Source: Bacteroidales bacterium (GTDB taxonomy: Bacteria > Bacteroidota > Bacteroidia > Bacteroidales > GCA-2748055). From it: a stretch of DNA of 64,000 nucleotides. Below, one piece after another: positions 54,875-63,288 of the stretch. The stretch lies in the NCBI GenBank assembly GCA_029210585.1, contig JARGFP010000003.1, positions 62,001-126,000 on the forward strand, given 5' to 3'. A program made the translations under genes and the position numbers. The first letter of the stretch is position 1. Each line of letters starts with the position of its first letter. The notes under the pieces were generated by a model. The model saw only the letters and a program-made list of their open reading frames with translations, was not told the DNA's origin and searched no databases.

Positions 54875-55159
54875 ATGAAAGCGATTTGGAACAACAAGGT
54901 CATTGCCGAGAGCGATGATATCATCAAGGTGGAAGGAAACAGCTACTTTCCAAAAGACGCCGTCAGCAAAGAATACCTTCGGTCAAGTCAGCATCATTCT
55001 GTCTGTCCGTGGAAAGGCACCGCATCCTATTACGATGTCGTTGTTGAGGGAAAGACCAATAAAGATGCGGCCTGGTATTACCCGGAGCCAAAGGATGCAG
55101 CGAAAGAAATCAGGGGCAGGGTAGCCTTTTGGAAAGGCGTTGAGGTTACCGACGCATAA
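54875..55159 (+). CDS. DUF427 domain-containing protein
   Basis: A 94-residue single-domain protein of the DUF427 family: KAIWNNKVIAESDDIIKVEG, NSYFPKDAVSKEYL, HSVCPWKGTASYYDV, AAWYYPEPKDAAKEIRGRVA, FWKGVEV. The whole domain is present. Function is unknown; the fold is a small beta-tent-like protein with a conserved CPWKG segment that could be a binding or catalytic site. A good promoter lies just upstream. Confidence 0.92.
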   Translation: MKAIWNNKVIAESDDIIKVEGNSYFPKDAVSKEYLRSSQHHSVCPWKGTASYYDVVVEGKTNKDAAWYYPEPKDAAKEIRGRVAFWKGVEVTDA

Positions 55160-55274
55160 CTGCAAAGCTGTTGAGAATTTTGCAGGCGTATTGAGATCGT
55201 GGTTATACCAAGCGGATGCGTTGAGATTACCGAAGTATAAATAACATAGACAACCAACAATTATACGACTGATT

Positions 55275-56651
55275 ATGAAGAATTATGATGCAATTATCAT
55301 TGGATCCGGGCAGGCAGGTACACCACTTGCTTTTAAATATGCCTCGCAAAAAAAGCATATTGCCTTTATCGAAAAGGAGCATTTTGGCGGAACCTGCCTG
55401 AATGTGGGGTGTACTCCAACAAAAGCATATGTGGCCAGTGCAAGGCGCATGTTTGATGCCACGCACGGAGAGGCGCTTGGGATTCATATTCCTGAAGGAG
55501 CAACCGTCGACCTTGTAAAGGTTAAAGCACGGAAAGATGCATTGATCAAAAAATCGGTAGACGGGATGACCAGTGCCTTCGAAAATAACAAGTACATTCA
55601 TGTTTTCAGGGGGACCGCAAGTTTCAACGGTCCGAAGGAGGTGGTCGTCAACGGTCAGCAGCTTACCGCCGAAAAAATCTATATCAACGTGGGTGCCAGG
55701 GCCAGGATCCCTTCTGGATTTGAACATGCAGACGTACTGACCAACAAGGAGATCCTGCAGCTGGAGGAGGTCCCGGAACACCTCATCATTGTGGGCGGCA
55801 GTTACATCGGGCTTGAATTCGGGCAGATGTTCAGACGGTTTGGAAGCAAGGTGACCATTATAGAAAAGAGCGACCGCCTTATCGGAAGGGAGGATCCGGA
55901 AATTTCCGGTGCCATCAAAGAAATCCTCGAAAAGGAAGGGGTCGAATTCAGGATGAATGCCACCTGTCTGAGTGGTGCCACCAATGAGGACGGGCATGTT
56001 ACCGTAAAAGTGGATTGCACACAGGGGGCTCCGGAAATTTCAGGGACCCACCTCTTGCTTGCCGTGGGAAGGGTTCCCAATACGGACACGCTGAATACCG
56101 AAGTTGCCGGGATTGACCTAAATGACCGGGGCTTTATTGCGGTAAATGATCAGCTCGAAACCAATGTTCCCGGCATTTATGCCCTGGGTGACTGCAACGG
56201 GAAGGGCGCCTTTACCCATACTGCATATAATGATTTTGAGATCGTTGCTGAAAACCTGTTTGAAGGAAAAGAGAGGAAGGTTTCCGACAGGATCGTGACC
56301 TATGCACTTTTTATTGATCCGCCACTGGGTCGTGCCGGGATGACTCTTGCGCAGGCGAAAAAGAGTGGCAGGAACATTAAAACGGGAACCAGGAAAATGC
56401 AGGATGTGGCCAGGGCCCGTGAGAAGGGTGAAACCGATGGGTTCATGCAGGTTATTGTCGATAGTGATACTGACAGAATCCTGGGAGCAGCCGTGCTGGG
56501 AGTGGGAGGCGATGAGGTGATCAGCAGTATACTGAATGTGATGTATGCCGACCGGCCCTATACAGTGATACGTGATTCGGTGCAGGTACATCCAACCGTT
56601 TCGGAACTAATACCCACCATGCTGGAATCTTTGCAGCCGGCAACAAACTGA
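55275..56651 (+). CDS. Flavin-dependent pyridine nucleotide-disulfide oxidoreductase (MerA/RclA-like)
   Basis: A 458-residue class-I disulfide oxidoreductase. FAD-binding IIIGSGQAGTPLAFKYA, redox pair GGTCLNVGCTPTK (Cys41/Cys46), NAD(P)-binding IIVGGSYIGLEFGQMFRRFG, second FAD motif GIYALGDCNGKGAFTHTAYN and a dimerisation domain with VHPTVSEL. It lacks both the HMA domain and the C-terminal Cys-Cys of the true MerA at 39787, so it is unlikely to be a mercuric reductase; it is closer to RclA-like or uncharacterised enzymes. The TauE/SafE exporter gene follows after 4 bp, so they form an operon. Confidence 0.9.
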   Translation: MKNYDAIIIGSGQAGTPLAFKYASQKKHIAFIEKEHFGGTCLNVGCTPTKAYVASARRMFDATHGEALGIHIPEGATVDLVKVKARKDALIKKSVDGMTSAFENNKYIHVFRGTASFNGPKEVVVNGQQLTAEKIYINVGARARIPSGFEHADVLTNKEILQLEEVPEHLIIVGGSYIGLEFGQMFRRFGSKVTIIEKSDRLIGREDPEISGAIKEILEKEGVEFRMNATCLSGATNEDGHVTVKVDCTQGAPEISGTHLLLAVGRVPNTDTLNTEVAGIDLNDRGFIAVNDQLETNVPGIYALGDCNGKGAFTHTAYNDFEIVAENLFEGKERKVSDRIVTYALFIDPPLGRAGMTLAQAKKSGRNIKTGTRKMQDVARAREKGETDGFMQVIVDSDTDRILGAAVLGVGGDEVISSILNVMYADRPYTVIRDSVQVHPTVSELIPTMLESLQPATN

Positions 56652-56655
56652 CGAT

Positions 56656-57513
56656 ATGGAAATTTCATTTGAACTCTGGTACCTGTTTCCCGCATCCATT
56701 CTGATTGCCACCATCGCCATGTCATCAGGAATTGGTGGTGCGGTTTTTTTCTCACCACTTTTTATGCTGGCACTCAGGCTGGAGCCGCAGATTGCAATCG
56801 GATCGGCACTGATAACAGAACTTTTTGGCTTTTCAAGCGGACTAATTGCCTATTATAAGGCAAAGTTGATCGATTATAAATTAGCGGTGAGCATTCTTCT
56901 TTTTTCAGTACCTGCGGCCATCATTGGAAGCATCTTTGCAGATGTTTTTCCGGATATCGTACTGAAGGCCATATTTGCAACGGGTCTGATCTTTATCGGC
57001 ACGCAGCTGTTTACCTCATGGAGGAAGGAGGAACGGGAAAAGCATGAAAAACTGCATATTAAGGAATTTGAGACAGAATACGAATCTGAGTTGACTGACA
57101 GTACCGGGAGGGTATTCCGCTATACTGTGTGCAATAAGAACATGGGGCGGTTTTTTTCCGCTATAGGCGGAGCATTTGTGGGAATGATATCAGTAGGCCT
57201 GGCAGAACTGCAGGAATACCAGTTGGTAGCAAGGTGTAAGGTGCCGACCCCCGTTGCTGTGGCCACCTCAGTTTTTGTGGTTGTAATTACGGTGTTGGTT
57301 GCTTCTGTTGGCCATGTATATGAATTTGCCACAGAGGGTGGTGATGTGCTGGGCCAGGTTATCAATATCGTGATCTTTACCATTCCCGGTGTGGTCATAG
57401 GGGGACAGATTGGTCCTGCATTACAGAAGTTTTTGCCCGAAGATAAGATGAAAGTGAGTATATCAGCGCTGTTTCTTGTCATCGGGATTTTCATGTTTAT
57501 AACATTAATATAA
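56656..57513 (+). CDS. TauE/SafE-family sulfite/organosulfonate exporter-like membrane protein
   Basis: A 285-residue integral membrane protein with about eight helices in the inverted-repeat TauE/SafE pattern: IATIAMSSGIGGAVFFSPLF, AIGSALITELFGFSSGLIAY and, in the second half, AIGGAFVGMISVGLAELQEY and VVIGGQIGPALQKFLPEDKM. A cytoplasmic loop of about 50 charged residues (REKHEKLHIKEFETEYESEL) joins the halves. Members move sulfite, sulfonates or related anions. It is coupled to the disulfide oxidoreductase upstream and lies 137 bp ahead of egtD. Confidence 0.88.
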   Translation: MEISFELWYLFPASILIATIAMSSGIGGAVFFSPLFMLALRLEPQIAIGSALITELFGFSSGLIAYYKAKLIDYKLAVSILLFSVPAAIIGSIFADVFPDIVLKAIFATGLIFIGTQLFTSWRKEEREKHEKLHIKEFETEYESELTDSTGRVFRYTVCNKNMGRFFSAIGGAFVGMISVGLAELQEYQLVARCKVPTPVAVATSVFVVVITVLVASVGHVYEFATEGGDVLGQVINIVIFTIPGVVIGGQIGPALQKFLPEDKMKVSISALFLVIGIFMFITLI

Positions 57514-57650
57514 AAGGATTGTGCATGCAAAGCATGATCGGTACCGGGGCAAATGCATATTGATCCCTGGTAATACAATCGGGCTACTGTTTTAAAGAAC
57601 ACATAAAAGAAAGTTTTCTACAGAATATAAATTGCAAATTATACTTATTT

Positions 57651-58679
57651 ATGAGAGGTCCCGCACACCAGAAAGAGACATTGGATCCTGCCCCAGGAGT
57701 GGTAACTGATCAGATTTCCATCACAAATTTTCTACAGGCAGAGAATGAATATGAAGTGATTGCTGAAATATTCAATGGGCTGACGGCTGAAAAGAAGACG
57801 ATTTCCAGCAAGTATTTTTATGATGACACAGGTTCGCAGCTGTTCGAGCAAATTACCTTGTTGCCCGAATACTATCCCACGCGTACAGAAAAATCCATCT
57901 TACAACGTGTGGCCCGTGACATTGTTGCTTTCCATGGGGCACCGGAAATCATTGAACTGGGAAGTGGTGATTGTTCAAAGATTTCCATCCTTCTTGATGC
58001 ATTTCAGGAAGGCGGGTTTGAAAGCTTGAGTTATTTACCGGTGGATGTGAGTGAAGCTGCTGTTATTCAATCCTCAGAGGAGCTGATCGATAAATACCCG
58101 GGACTGCAGGTCCAGGGTATCGTGGCTGATTTCATGAAGCATCTCGATGGATTGCCGGATGGCAATAACCGGCTGATCTGTTTTTTTGGCAGCACACTTG
58201 GCAATCTTGGGGAGAAGGAAGCAACTGAATTCATTTGCAGTGTAAAGCGTATCATGAAAAAGGGTGATTCCTTCCTGCTTGGTTTGGATATAGTAAAGGA
58301 TACCAGGACATTGGAATTGGCGTATAACGATAAGCAGTGTATTACAGATGCATTTAATAAGAACATTCTCTCAGCTGTCAACAACCTTGCTGCCACCAAT
58401 TTTCATCCGGAGGATTTCAAACACCGGGCATTTTTCAATGCTGAGCGTTCACGGATCGAAATGCACCTGGTCGCATTAAAGGATCTTGTGATTGAAAGTC
58501 CTCATTTTTCGCAAAAGATAACCCTGAAGAAGGGGGAAACCATACATACGGAGAATTCACGAAAATTCACCCACGAAGATATTCGTCAGATGGCCAATGA
58601 TTCAGGGTTGTCGATTCAGGGAATACACACCGATCATCATGAATGGTTTTCATTGGTTCATTTTATTTGTAACGGATAA
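57651..58679 (+). CDS. egtD: L-histidine N-alpha-methyltransferase (EgtD-type)
   Basis: SAM-dependent enzyme that trimethylates the alpha-amino group of histidine to hercynine. It has 342 residues, slightly longer than the usual 320. Family blocks are present: KYFYDDTGSQLFEQITLLPE then YYPTRTEKSIL, the SAM loop IIELGSGDCSKISILLDAF, LPVDVSEAAV, FFGSTLGNLG, GDSFLLGLDIVKD, FNAERSRIEMHLVA and IHTENSRKFTHEDI, the last carrying the Glu that binds the substrate amine. EgtB, EgtC and EgtE are absent from the window. The next gene starts 6 bp later, so EgtD is first in a four-gene unit with two Rieske fusion enzymes. Confidence 0.9.
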   Translation: MRGPAHQKETLDPAPGVVTDQISITNFLQAENEYEVIAEIFNGLTAEKKTISSKYFYDDTGSQLFEQITLLPEYYPTRTEKSILQRVARDIVAFHGAPEIIELGSGDCSKISILLDAFQEGGFESLSYLPVDVSEAAVIQSSEELIDKYPGLQVQGIVADFMKHLDGLPDGNNRLICFFGSTLGNLGEKEATEFICSVKRIMKKGDSFLLGLDIVKDTRTLELAYNDKQCITDAFNKNILSAVNNLAATNFHPEDFKHRAFFNAERSRIEMHLVALKDLVIESPHFSQKITLKKGETIHTENSRKFTHEDIRQMANDSGLSIQGIHTDHHEWFSLVHFICNG

Positions 58680-58685
58680 TCCAGG

Positions 58686-60311
58686 ATGAACATGAAAAGA
58701 AAAATTAAACTATGTGACCTTTCAGAGCTTGGGGAAAAAGTACCCGCTCACTATATCATCAATGATTTGGATCTTGTGGCAATCAGGTACGGAAATGAAG
58801 TTTCAGTACTCTATGGCCGCTGCCTGCACCGTGGTGCGTTAATGGCGGACGGTCATGTCGAGGGTGACAACATCATCTGTGGCGTGCATGGCTGGGATTA
58901 CCGTTATGATACCGGGGTAAGTGAATACAACGATGAGGAGGTATTGTACAAATTTTCTGCTGTTGTTGAAGAGGATACTGTGTTTGTGGACCAGCAGGAG
59001 ATTGATGACTTTTTAGCCGAACACCCGCAGCCGTTTCAACGGGATACCTACCTGGGAGCCTATGCCGATACCCATCCTGAGGAGACTGAGCCCTATACTT
59101 CCTATATCAATGAGCTTTCGAGAAACGGGTTAAAGAATTTCGGACACCATGGTCCGTCTGCCGCGATGGGAGTGGACCGGAACACCTTGCCCAAATGGGA
59201 GGATATTCAGTTCCTGCCTGCCCAGCTGGCATCAAAACCTTTGCCCGATTCGGATAAGGTAGATACAAAGGTGATCATTGGTCCGGCTGCCCGGCAACCC
59301 CTCGAACTTGATATGCCGGTGTTCGTTTCCGATATGAGCTTTGGCGCACTCTCACGGGAGGCCAAGATCGCCCTTTCAAAGGGCGCCGAGATGGCTGGCA
59401 CCGGAATCTGCAGTGGTGAAGGGGGAATGCTCCCCGAAGAGCAGGAAAACAACTCCAGGTACTTCTATGAACTGGCTTCCGGTAAATTCGGGTTTTCCTG
59501 GGACAAGGTAAAAAAAGCGCAGGCGTTTCATTTCAAGGGAGGACAAGGAGCAAAGACCGGGACAGGAGGACATTTACCAGGCGACAAAGTTACAGGTGAA
59601 ATTGCAAGTGTGCGCGGGCTGAAAGCCGGGGAAGCAGCCATTTCGCCGGCAACTTTCGCCGACCTGGTCACCCCGGCAGATTTTAAGAAGCTAGCCGATG
59701 AGGTAAGGGCGGTGACCGGGGGAATTCCTGTCGGATTCAAAATTGCCGCCAGTCATATCGAGGCCGATATTGATTTCGCCGTTGAGGCCAGTGCTGATTA
59801 TATCATCCTCGACGGCCGGGGCGGAGGTACCGGGGCGGCACCAACCATTTTGCGTGACAATATCAATGTGCCTACCATCCCGGCCCTGGCAAGGGCCAGG
59901 AGGCATCTCGATAAAATCGGGGCAGGTCATGTTACCCTGATTATCACCGGAGGACTAAGGATTGCGGATGATTTTGCAAAGGCACTCATGCTGGGTGCCG
60001 ACGCAGTTGCAGTCTCTAATTCCGCACTGCAGGCCATTGGCTGCCTGGGAATGCGGGCCTGTCACACCAATAATTGTCCGGTAGGCGTGGCCACACAGAA
60101 GGAAAGTTTGCGGAGCAGGATCCAGGTCGAACTTTCAGCAAAGCAACTGTATAATTTTTTCACTGCCAGTAATGATCTGATCAGGGTGATCGCACGGGCA
60201 TGCGGTCACCGTTCAGTCAGGGATTTCAACTTTAACGACCTCTCCACCTTTAACCATGAGGTTCATCAATTAACAGGTATCAATTATGCAGGAATACAAT
60301 CAAACAGATAA
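58686..60311 (+). CDS. Rieske [2Fe-2S] domain fused to a glutamate-synthase-type FMN/[3Fe-4S] domain
   Basis: A 541-residue two-module redox enzyme. The N-terminal Rieske domain (about 5-105) has all ligands: CLHRG (Cys46/His48) and CGVHGWDY (Cys65/His68). From about residue 150 comes the FMN-binding synthase domain of GltB-type enzymes: PVFVSDMSFGALSREAKIAL, GICSGEGGM, FKGGQGAKTGTGGHLPGDKV, YIILDGRGGGTGAAP, LIITGGLRIADDFAKALMLG. The [3Fe-4S] cysteines follow, C-x5-C-x4-C at 453/459/464. The glutaminase domain of true glutamate synthase is absent, so the substrate is open. Stand-alone FMN synthase proteins of this kind are uncharacterised. The stop overlaps the next start by 26 bp. Confidence 0.88.
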   Translation: MNMKRKIKLCDLSELGEKVPAHYIINDLDLVAIRYGNEVSVLYGRCLHRGALMADGHVEGDNIICGVHGWDYRYDTGVSEYNDEEVLYKFSAVVEEDTVFVDQQEIDDFLAEHPQPFQRDTYLGAYADTHPEETEPYTSYINELSRNGLKNFGHHGPSAAMGVDRNTLPKWEDIQFLPAQLASKPLPDSDKVDTKVIIGPAARQPLELDMPVFVSDMSFGALSREAKIALSKGAEMAGTGICSGEGGMLPEEQENNSRYFYELASGKFGFSWDKVKKAQAFHFKGGQGAKTGTGGHLPGDKVTGEIASVRGLKAGEAAISPATFADLVTPADFKKLADEVRAVTGGIPVGFKIAASHIEADIDFAVEASADYIILDGRGGGTGAAPTILRDNINVPTIPALARARRHLDKIGAGHVTLIITGGLRIADDFAKALMLGADAVAVSNSALQAIGCLGMRACHTNNCPVGVATQKESLRSRIQVELSAKQLYNFFTASNDLIRVIARACGHRSVRDFNFNDLSTFNHEVHQLTGINYAGIQSNR

Positions 60312-61086
60312 ACAAGTCCACTGGCTCAGCCAGGTAATCGCAAAAGTCAACCGCACATTTGTTCCGGGCAAGGACGACGACAGCCATACCAATCTTTATT
60401 TTGATGCCATGGGAGGCAGGCTCTTCGGCCGCTGGATCGATGGTCCGGACGGCAGGATCATTTTAGCGCTAAATCTGCAAACCTTCGCTTTTGAATGGAT
60501 GGATGAACGACAGCACGTGCTGCATGAAGTGCAGGTATTTGAGAAAGATCTGGTTCAGCTGGAACAGGAGGTGGCAGCATATCCCGCGACCATTCATTTG
60601 GATACGGACCGCTTTTCAGTACCCCTTCATTTTGGTATTCCCGAATATGGATTTGAGGTGTTACACCAGGGTGATGTATCGTCTGGGGGCATGCAGCAGT
60701 GGTTTGTTTTCCGGGAACTGGCCAACCGTTCCTGTCAAGCGATGCTGGGATATCTCCAGGCAGAAAGTGAGATCCGGATCTGGCCGCATCATTTTGATAC
60801 CGGCATTTATGCGATGGTAACCCCGGATCTCGGACTGGGATTCGGCCTGGCAATGGAGGACGCGATGGTCGGCAGTCCCTATTTCTACCTTTCCGGGTAT
60901 AACCAGCGCAAGCCTGTCAGCTACGAAAATCCCAGCCGGTTGACCAAAGGAAGTTGGATCACCGGGGAACACTGGAACGGCGCGGTACTTACGCTGGAAA
61001 TGCTGGGCAATACTTCAGAGGAGGAGTCGGGACTCATACTGCAGGAATTTATCTCCGAAGCAACCGGGTGGTTTTTGAAACAGTAG
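60286..61086 (+). CDS. Conserved-looking protein of unknown function in the EgtD/Rieske operon
   Basis: I do not recognise this 266-residue protein with confidence. It lacks a signal peptide and membrane helices. Visible blocks are NLYFDAMGGRLFGRWIDGPD, VHWLSQVIAKVNRTFVPGKD, YPATIHLDTDRFSVPLHFGI and a His/Trp-rich segment SEIRIWPHHFDTGIYAM followed by GLGFGLAMEDAMVGSPYFYL. The HHFD segment and distant similarity in layout to DUF5996-like proteins suggest a metal- or ligand-binding beta/alpha fold; that is a guess. Its ATG lies inside the end of the Rieske-synthase gene (26-bp overlap), so translation is coupled and the two proteins likely act together. Confidence 0.8.
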   Translation: MQEYNQTDKQVHWLSQVIAKVNRTFVPGKDDDSHTNLYFDAMGGRLFGRWIDGPDGRIILALNLQTFAFEWMDERQHVLHEVQVFEKDLVQLEQEVAAYPATIHLDTDRFSVPLHFGIPEYGFEVLHQGDVSSGGMQQWFVFRELANRSCQAMLGYLQAESEIRIWPHHFDTGIYAMVTPDLGLGFGLAMEDAMVGSPYFYLSGYNQRKPVSYENPSRLTKGSWITGEHWNGAVLTLEMLGNTSEEESGLILQEFISEATGWFLKQ

Positions 61087-61117
61087 CAACAGTCATGTCT
61101 TAGATGAATATGTAATT

Positions 61118-63061
61118 ATGTCTCAGGAAACAAAATGGTACAAAATGCTCGACCGGAAACAGGACCTGGCTCCCGGCCGGGTCATGACCGTGACGGTAAA
61201 TAACAAGCAATTTGCCATCTCTCATTTTGAGGGAAAGATATGTGCACTGGACAACCATTGTCCGCACCAGGGAGGTCCCCTTGGGGAAGGAAGTATTGAA
61301 AACGGGATCCTGCGCTGTCCCTGGCATGGATGGGATTATCATCCCTGTACCGGCAAAGCTCCGGGATTTGATGATGGAGTCGAACCTTTTCCTGTTGAGG
61401 AGCGAGATGATGGTATCTACATTGGCATTCCGGAAGAAAAACCGCACGAACCCACCCTGTCTGATATCATGACTGAGACCATGGTCAACTGGGGTGTGGA
61501 TACGGTTTTCGGAATGGTCGGTCACTCCAACCTGGGTCTTGCCGATGCATTCCGCAGGCAGGAGGAAAAAGAAAAACTCAAATTTATTGCCATCCGTCAC
61601 GAGGGAGCCGGGGCCTTTGCAGCCAGTGCATACGGTAAACTGACGGGTAAGCCGGCGGCTTGTTTTTCCATTGCCGGTCCCGGGGCGACAAACATGTTTA
61701 CCGGTCTCTGGGATGCGAAAGTGGACCGGGCACCCGTTCTTGCGCTTACGGGACAAGTGGCCACCCAGGTGGTGGGGACAGGTAATTTCCAGGAGGTGGA
61801 CCTTGTGCGGGCTTTTCAGACGGTAGCGGAATTCAATCACCGCGTGCAGGCCGACAGCCGGCATACTGAACTGATGGCCCTTGCCATCAAGCACGCGATA
61901 CTGAAAAGAAATGTTTCGCACCTCACGTTTCCGGATGAAATCCAGGAAATTCCGGCAGGGGATGCAGGAGCGCAGACTCCGGACGGAAGGATGGGAGATC
62001 TTCAGATTACCCCTTCCCGTGAGAGTATTCAAAGCGCCATCGAACTTATCGGCAACTCAAAGAGACCGGTCATTGTTGTCGGGCATGGGGCCCGGTTCCA
62101 TATGGAGGCCATTACCGCTTTTGCAGAACGTCTGAATGCACCGGTACTGACTACATTCAAAGGGAAGGGACTTATCCCAGACCATCATCCGCTGGCGGCA
62201 GGAGTGTTGGGCAGAAGCGGTACTCCGGTTGCTTCGTGGTTCATGAACGAAAGTGACCTGCTGATTGTGCTGGGAGCTTCATTCAGCAACCATACCGGCA
62301 TTACTCCCAAAAAGCCCACGATACAGGTGGATTTCGATCCGCTGGCACTGAGTAAGTTTCACAAGATTGATGCGCCGGTATGGGGGGAGTTGTCTGTAAC
62401 AGTGGATCTGTTCCTGAAGGCGCTTCATGATCCCGTACACACAATCGATCAGCGACCCGAGGTGGAAAAACGAAAGAAGATATGGAATCAGGAAAAAGAG
62501 AAACGGTTGCGGGAGGACCGGGGAAAAGGGGTGAGCAGTGTGGCTGTATTTGACCAGCTCTCTGCGCTGGTGCCCGACAACGCGGTGATGTGCGTGGATG
62601 TAGGGAACAATGCCTATTCACTGGGAAGGTATTTTGAATGCAAACAGCAAAGCTTCCTGATGTCGGGCTACCTGGGTTCCATCGGATTTGCATTTCCTGC
62701 AGCACTTGGTGCATGGGCGGCCACCCGGGGCAAAAGACCCGTGATCGCCGTGGCAGGTGATGGTGGTTTTGCACAATACATGGCTGAGCTGGTCACTTCA
62801 GTGAAATATGGCATGGATATAAAAGTGATCCTGCTGAACAATGCAGAGCTGGGAAAAATCACCAAAGAACAGCATTCAGGAGGCTTTGCTAAATTTGCCA
62901 CCGACCTGCATAATCCTGATTTCACGGAATTTGCGATTGGTTGCGGGGCGCTGGGGGTCCGGGTTGAGCATAAAAGCGATCTTGGCAGTGCCATGAAGAA
63001 GGTTTTGGATCACCAGGGAACAGCCTTGCTGGAGATCATGACAGATGTAAAATTAGTGTAA
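61118..63061 (+). CDS. Rieske [2Fe-2S] domain fused to a thiamine-diphosphate enzyme (pyruvate oxidase/acetolactate synthase-like)
   Basis: A 647-residue fusion. The Rieske domain (about 5-105) has CPHQGG (Cys48/His50) and CPWHGWDY (Cys67/His70). A complete three-domain ThDP enzyme follows: the PYR domain with the activating glutamate Glu162 in AIRHEGAGAFAASAYG, a central domain (RPVIVVGHGARFHMEAI) of the type that binds FAD in POX-like enzymes, and the PP domain with AVAGDGGFAQYMAEL (near 545) ... ILLNNAELG for Mg-ThDP. The ThDP part most resembles pyruvate oxidase. Electrons from the decarboxylated 2-oxo acid adduct could pass to the Rieske cluster rather than to a quinone. It starts 31 bp after the unknown gene and ends the operon. 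Confidence 0.9.
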   Translation: MSQETKWYKMLDRKQDLAPGRVMTVTVNNKQFAISHFEGKICALDNHCPHQGGPLGEGSIENGILRCPWHGWDYHPCTGKAPGFDDGVEPFPVEERDDGIYIGIPEEKPHEPTLSDIMTETMVNWGVDTVFGMVGHSNLGLADAFRRQEEKEKLKFIAIRHEGAGAFAASAYGKLTGKPAACFSIAGPGATNMFTGLWDAKVDRAPVLALTGQVATQVVGTGNFQEVDLVRAFQTVAEFNHRVQADSRHTELMALAIKHAILKRNVSHLTFPDEIQEIPAGDAGAQTPDGRMGDLQITPSRESIQSAIELIGNSKRPVIVVGHGARFHMEAITAFAERLNAPVLTTFKGKGLIPDHHPLAAGVLGRSGTPVASWFMNESDLLIVLGASFSNHTGITPKKPTIQVDFDPLALSKFHKIDAPVWGELSVTVDLFLKALHDPVHTIDQRPEVEKRKKIWNQEKEKRLREDRGKGVSSVAVFDQLSALVPDNAVMCVDVGNNAYSLGRYFECKQQSFLMSGYLGSIGFAFPAALGAWAATRGKRPVIAVAGDGGFAQYMAELVTSVKYGMDIKVILLNNAELGKITKEQHSGGFAKFATDLHNPDFTEFAIGCGALGVRVEHKSDLGSAMKKVLDHQGTALLEIMTDVKLV

Positions 63062-63160
63062 TTTCGTGCTGTCCAAACTATCTGTTAGCAGCATTTCGTT
63101 CAACTGGTAATTGCGCAGTAGCAAAAGTAAACGCTGAATTTCCCAACCTTCGCCACCGTT

Positions 63161-63200
63161 AAGTCCTTCGCCAAAGCCTTCGGCCGTCAGCGAAAGCTAC
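63161..63200 (-). repeat. Dispersed 40-bp intergenic repeat, copy 2
   Basis: Reverse complement of this stretch equals 31684-31723 at 37 of 40 positions. Again it lies about 100 bp after the end of a transcription unit (the Rieske-ThDP gene). Confidence 0.75.
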
Positions 63201-63288
63201 TGGCGGCACGCGGTCGCATGACTGGCAATCGAATATTACTGACGAATTACTATATTCTAAGATTAACGATTTAAAATACTATATCCCG

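Noticed and set aside
55275-56651. Second mercuric reductase
   Set aside because: It lacks the HMA domain and the C-terminal Cys pair and is not linked to mer genes.
61100-62032. 310-codon open frame on the minus strand inside the Rieske-ThDP gene
   Set aside because: It is antisense to a complete enzyme with intact motifs; its translation is rich in Arg, His and Cys with no recognisable domain.
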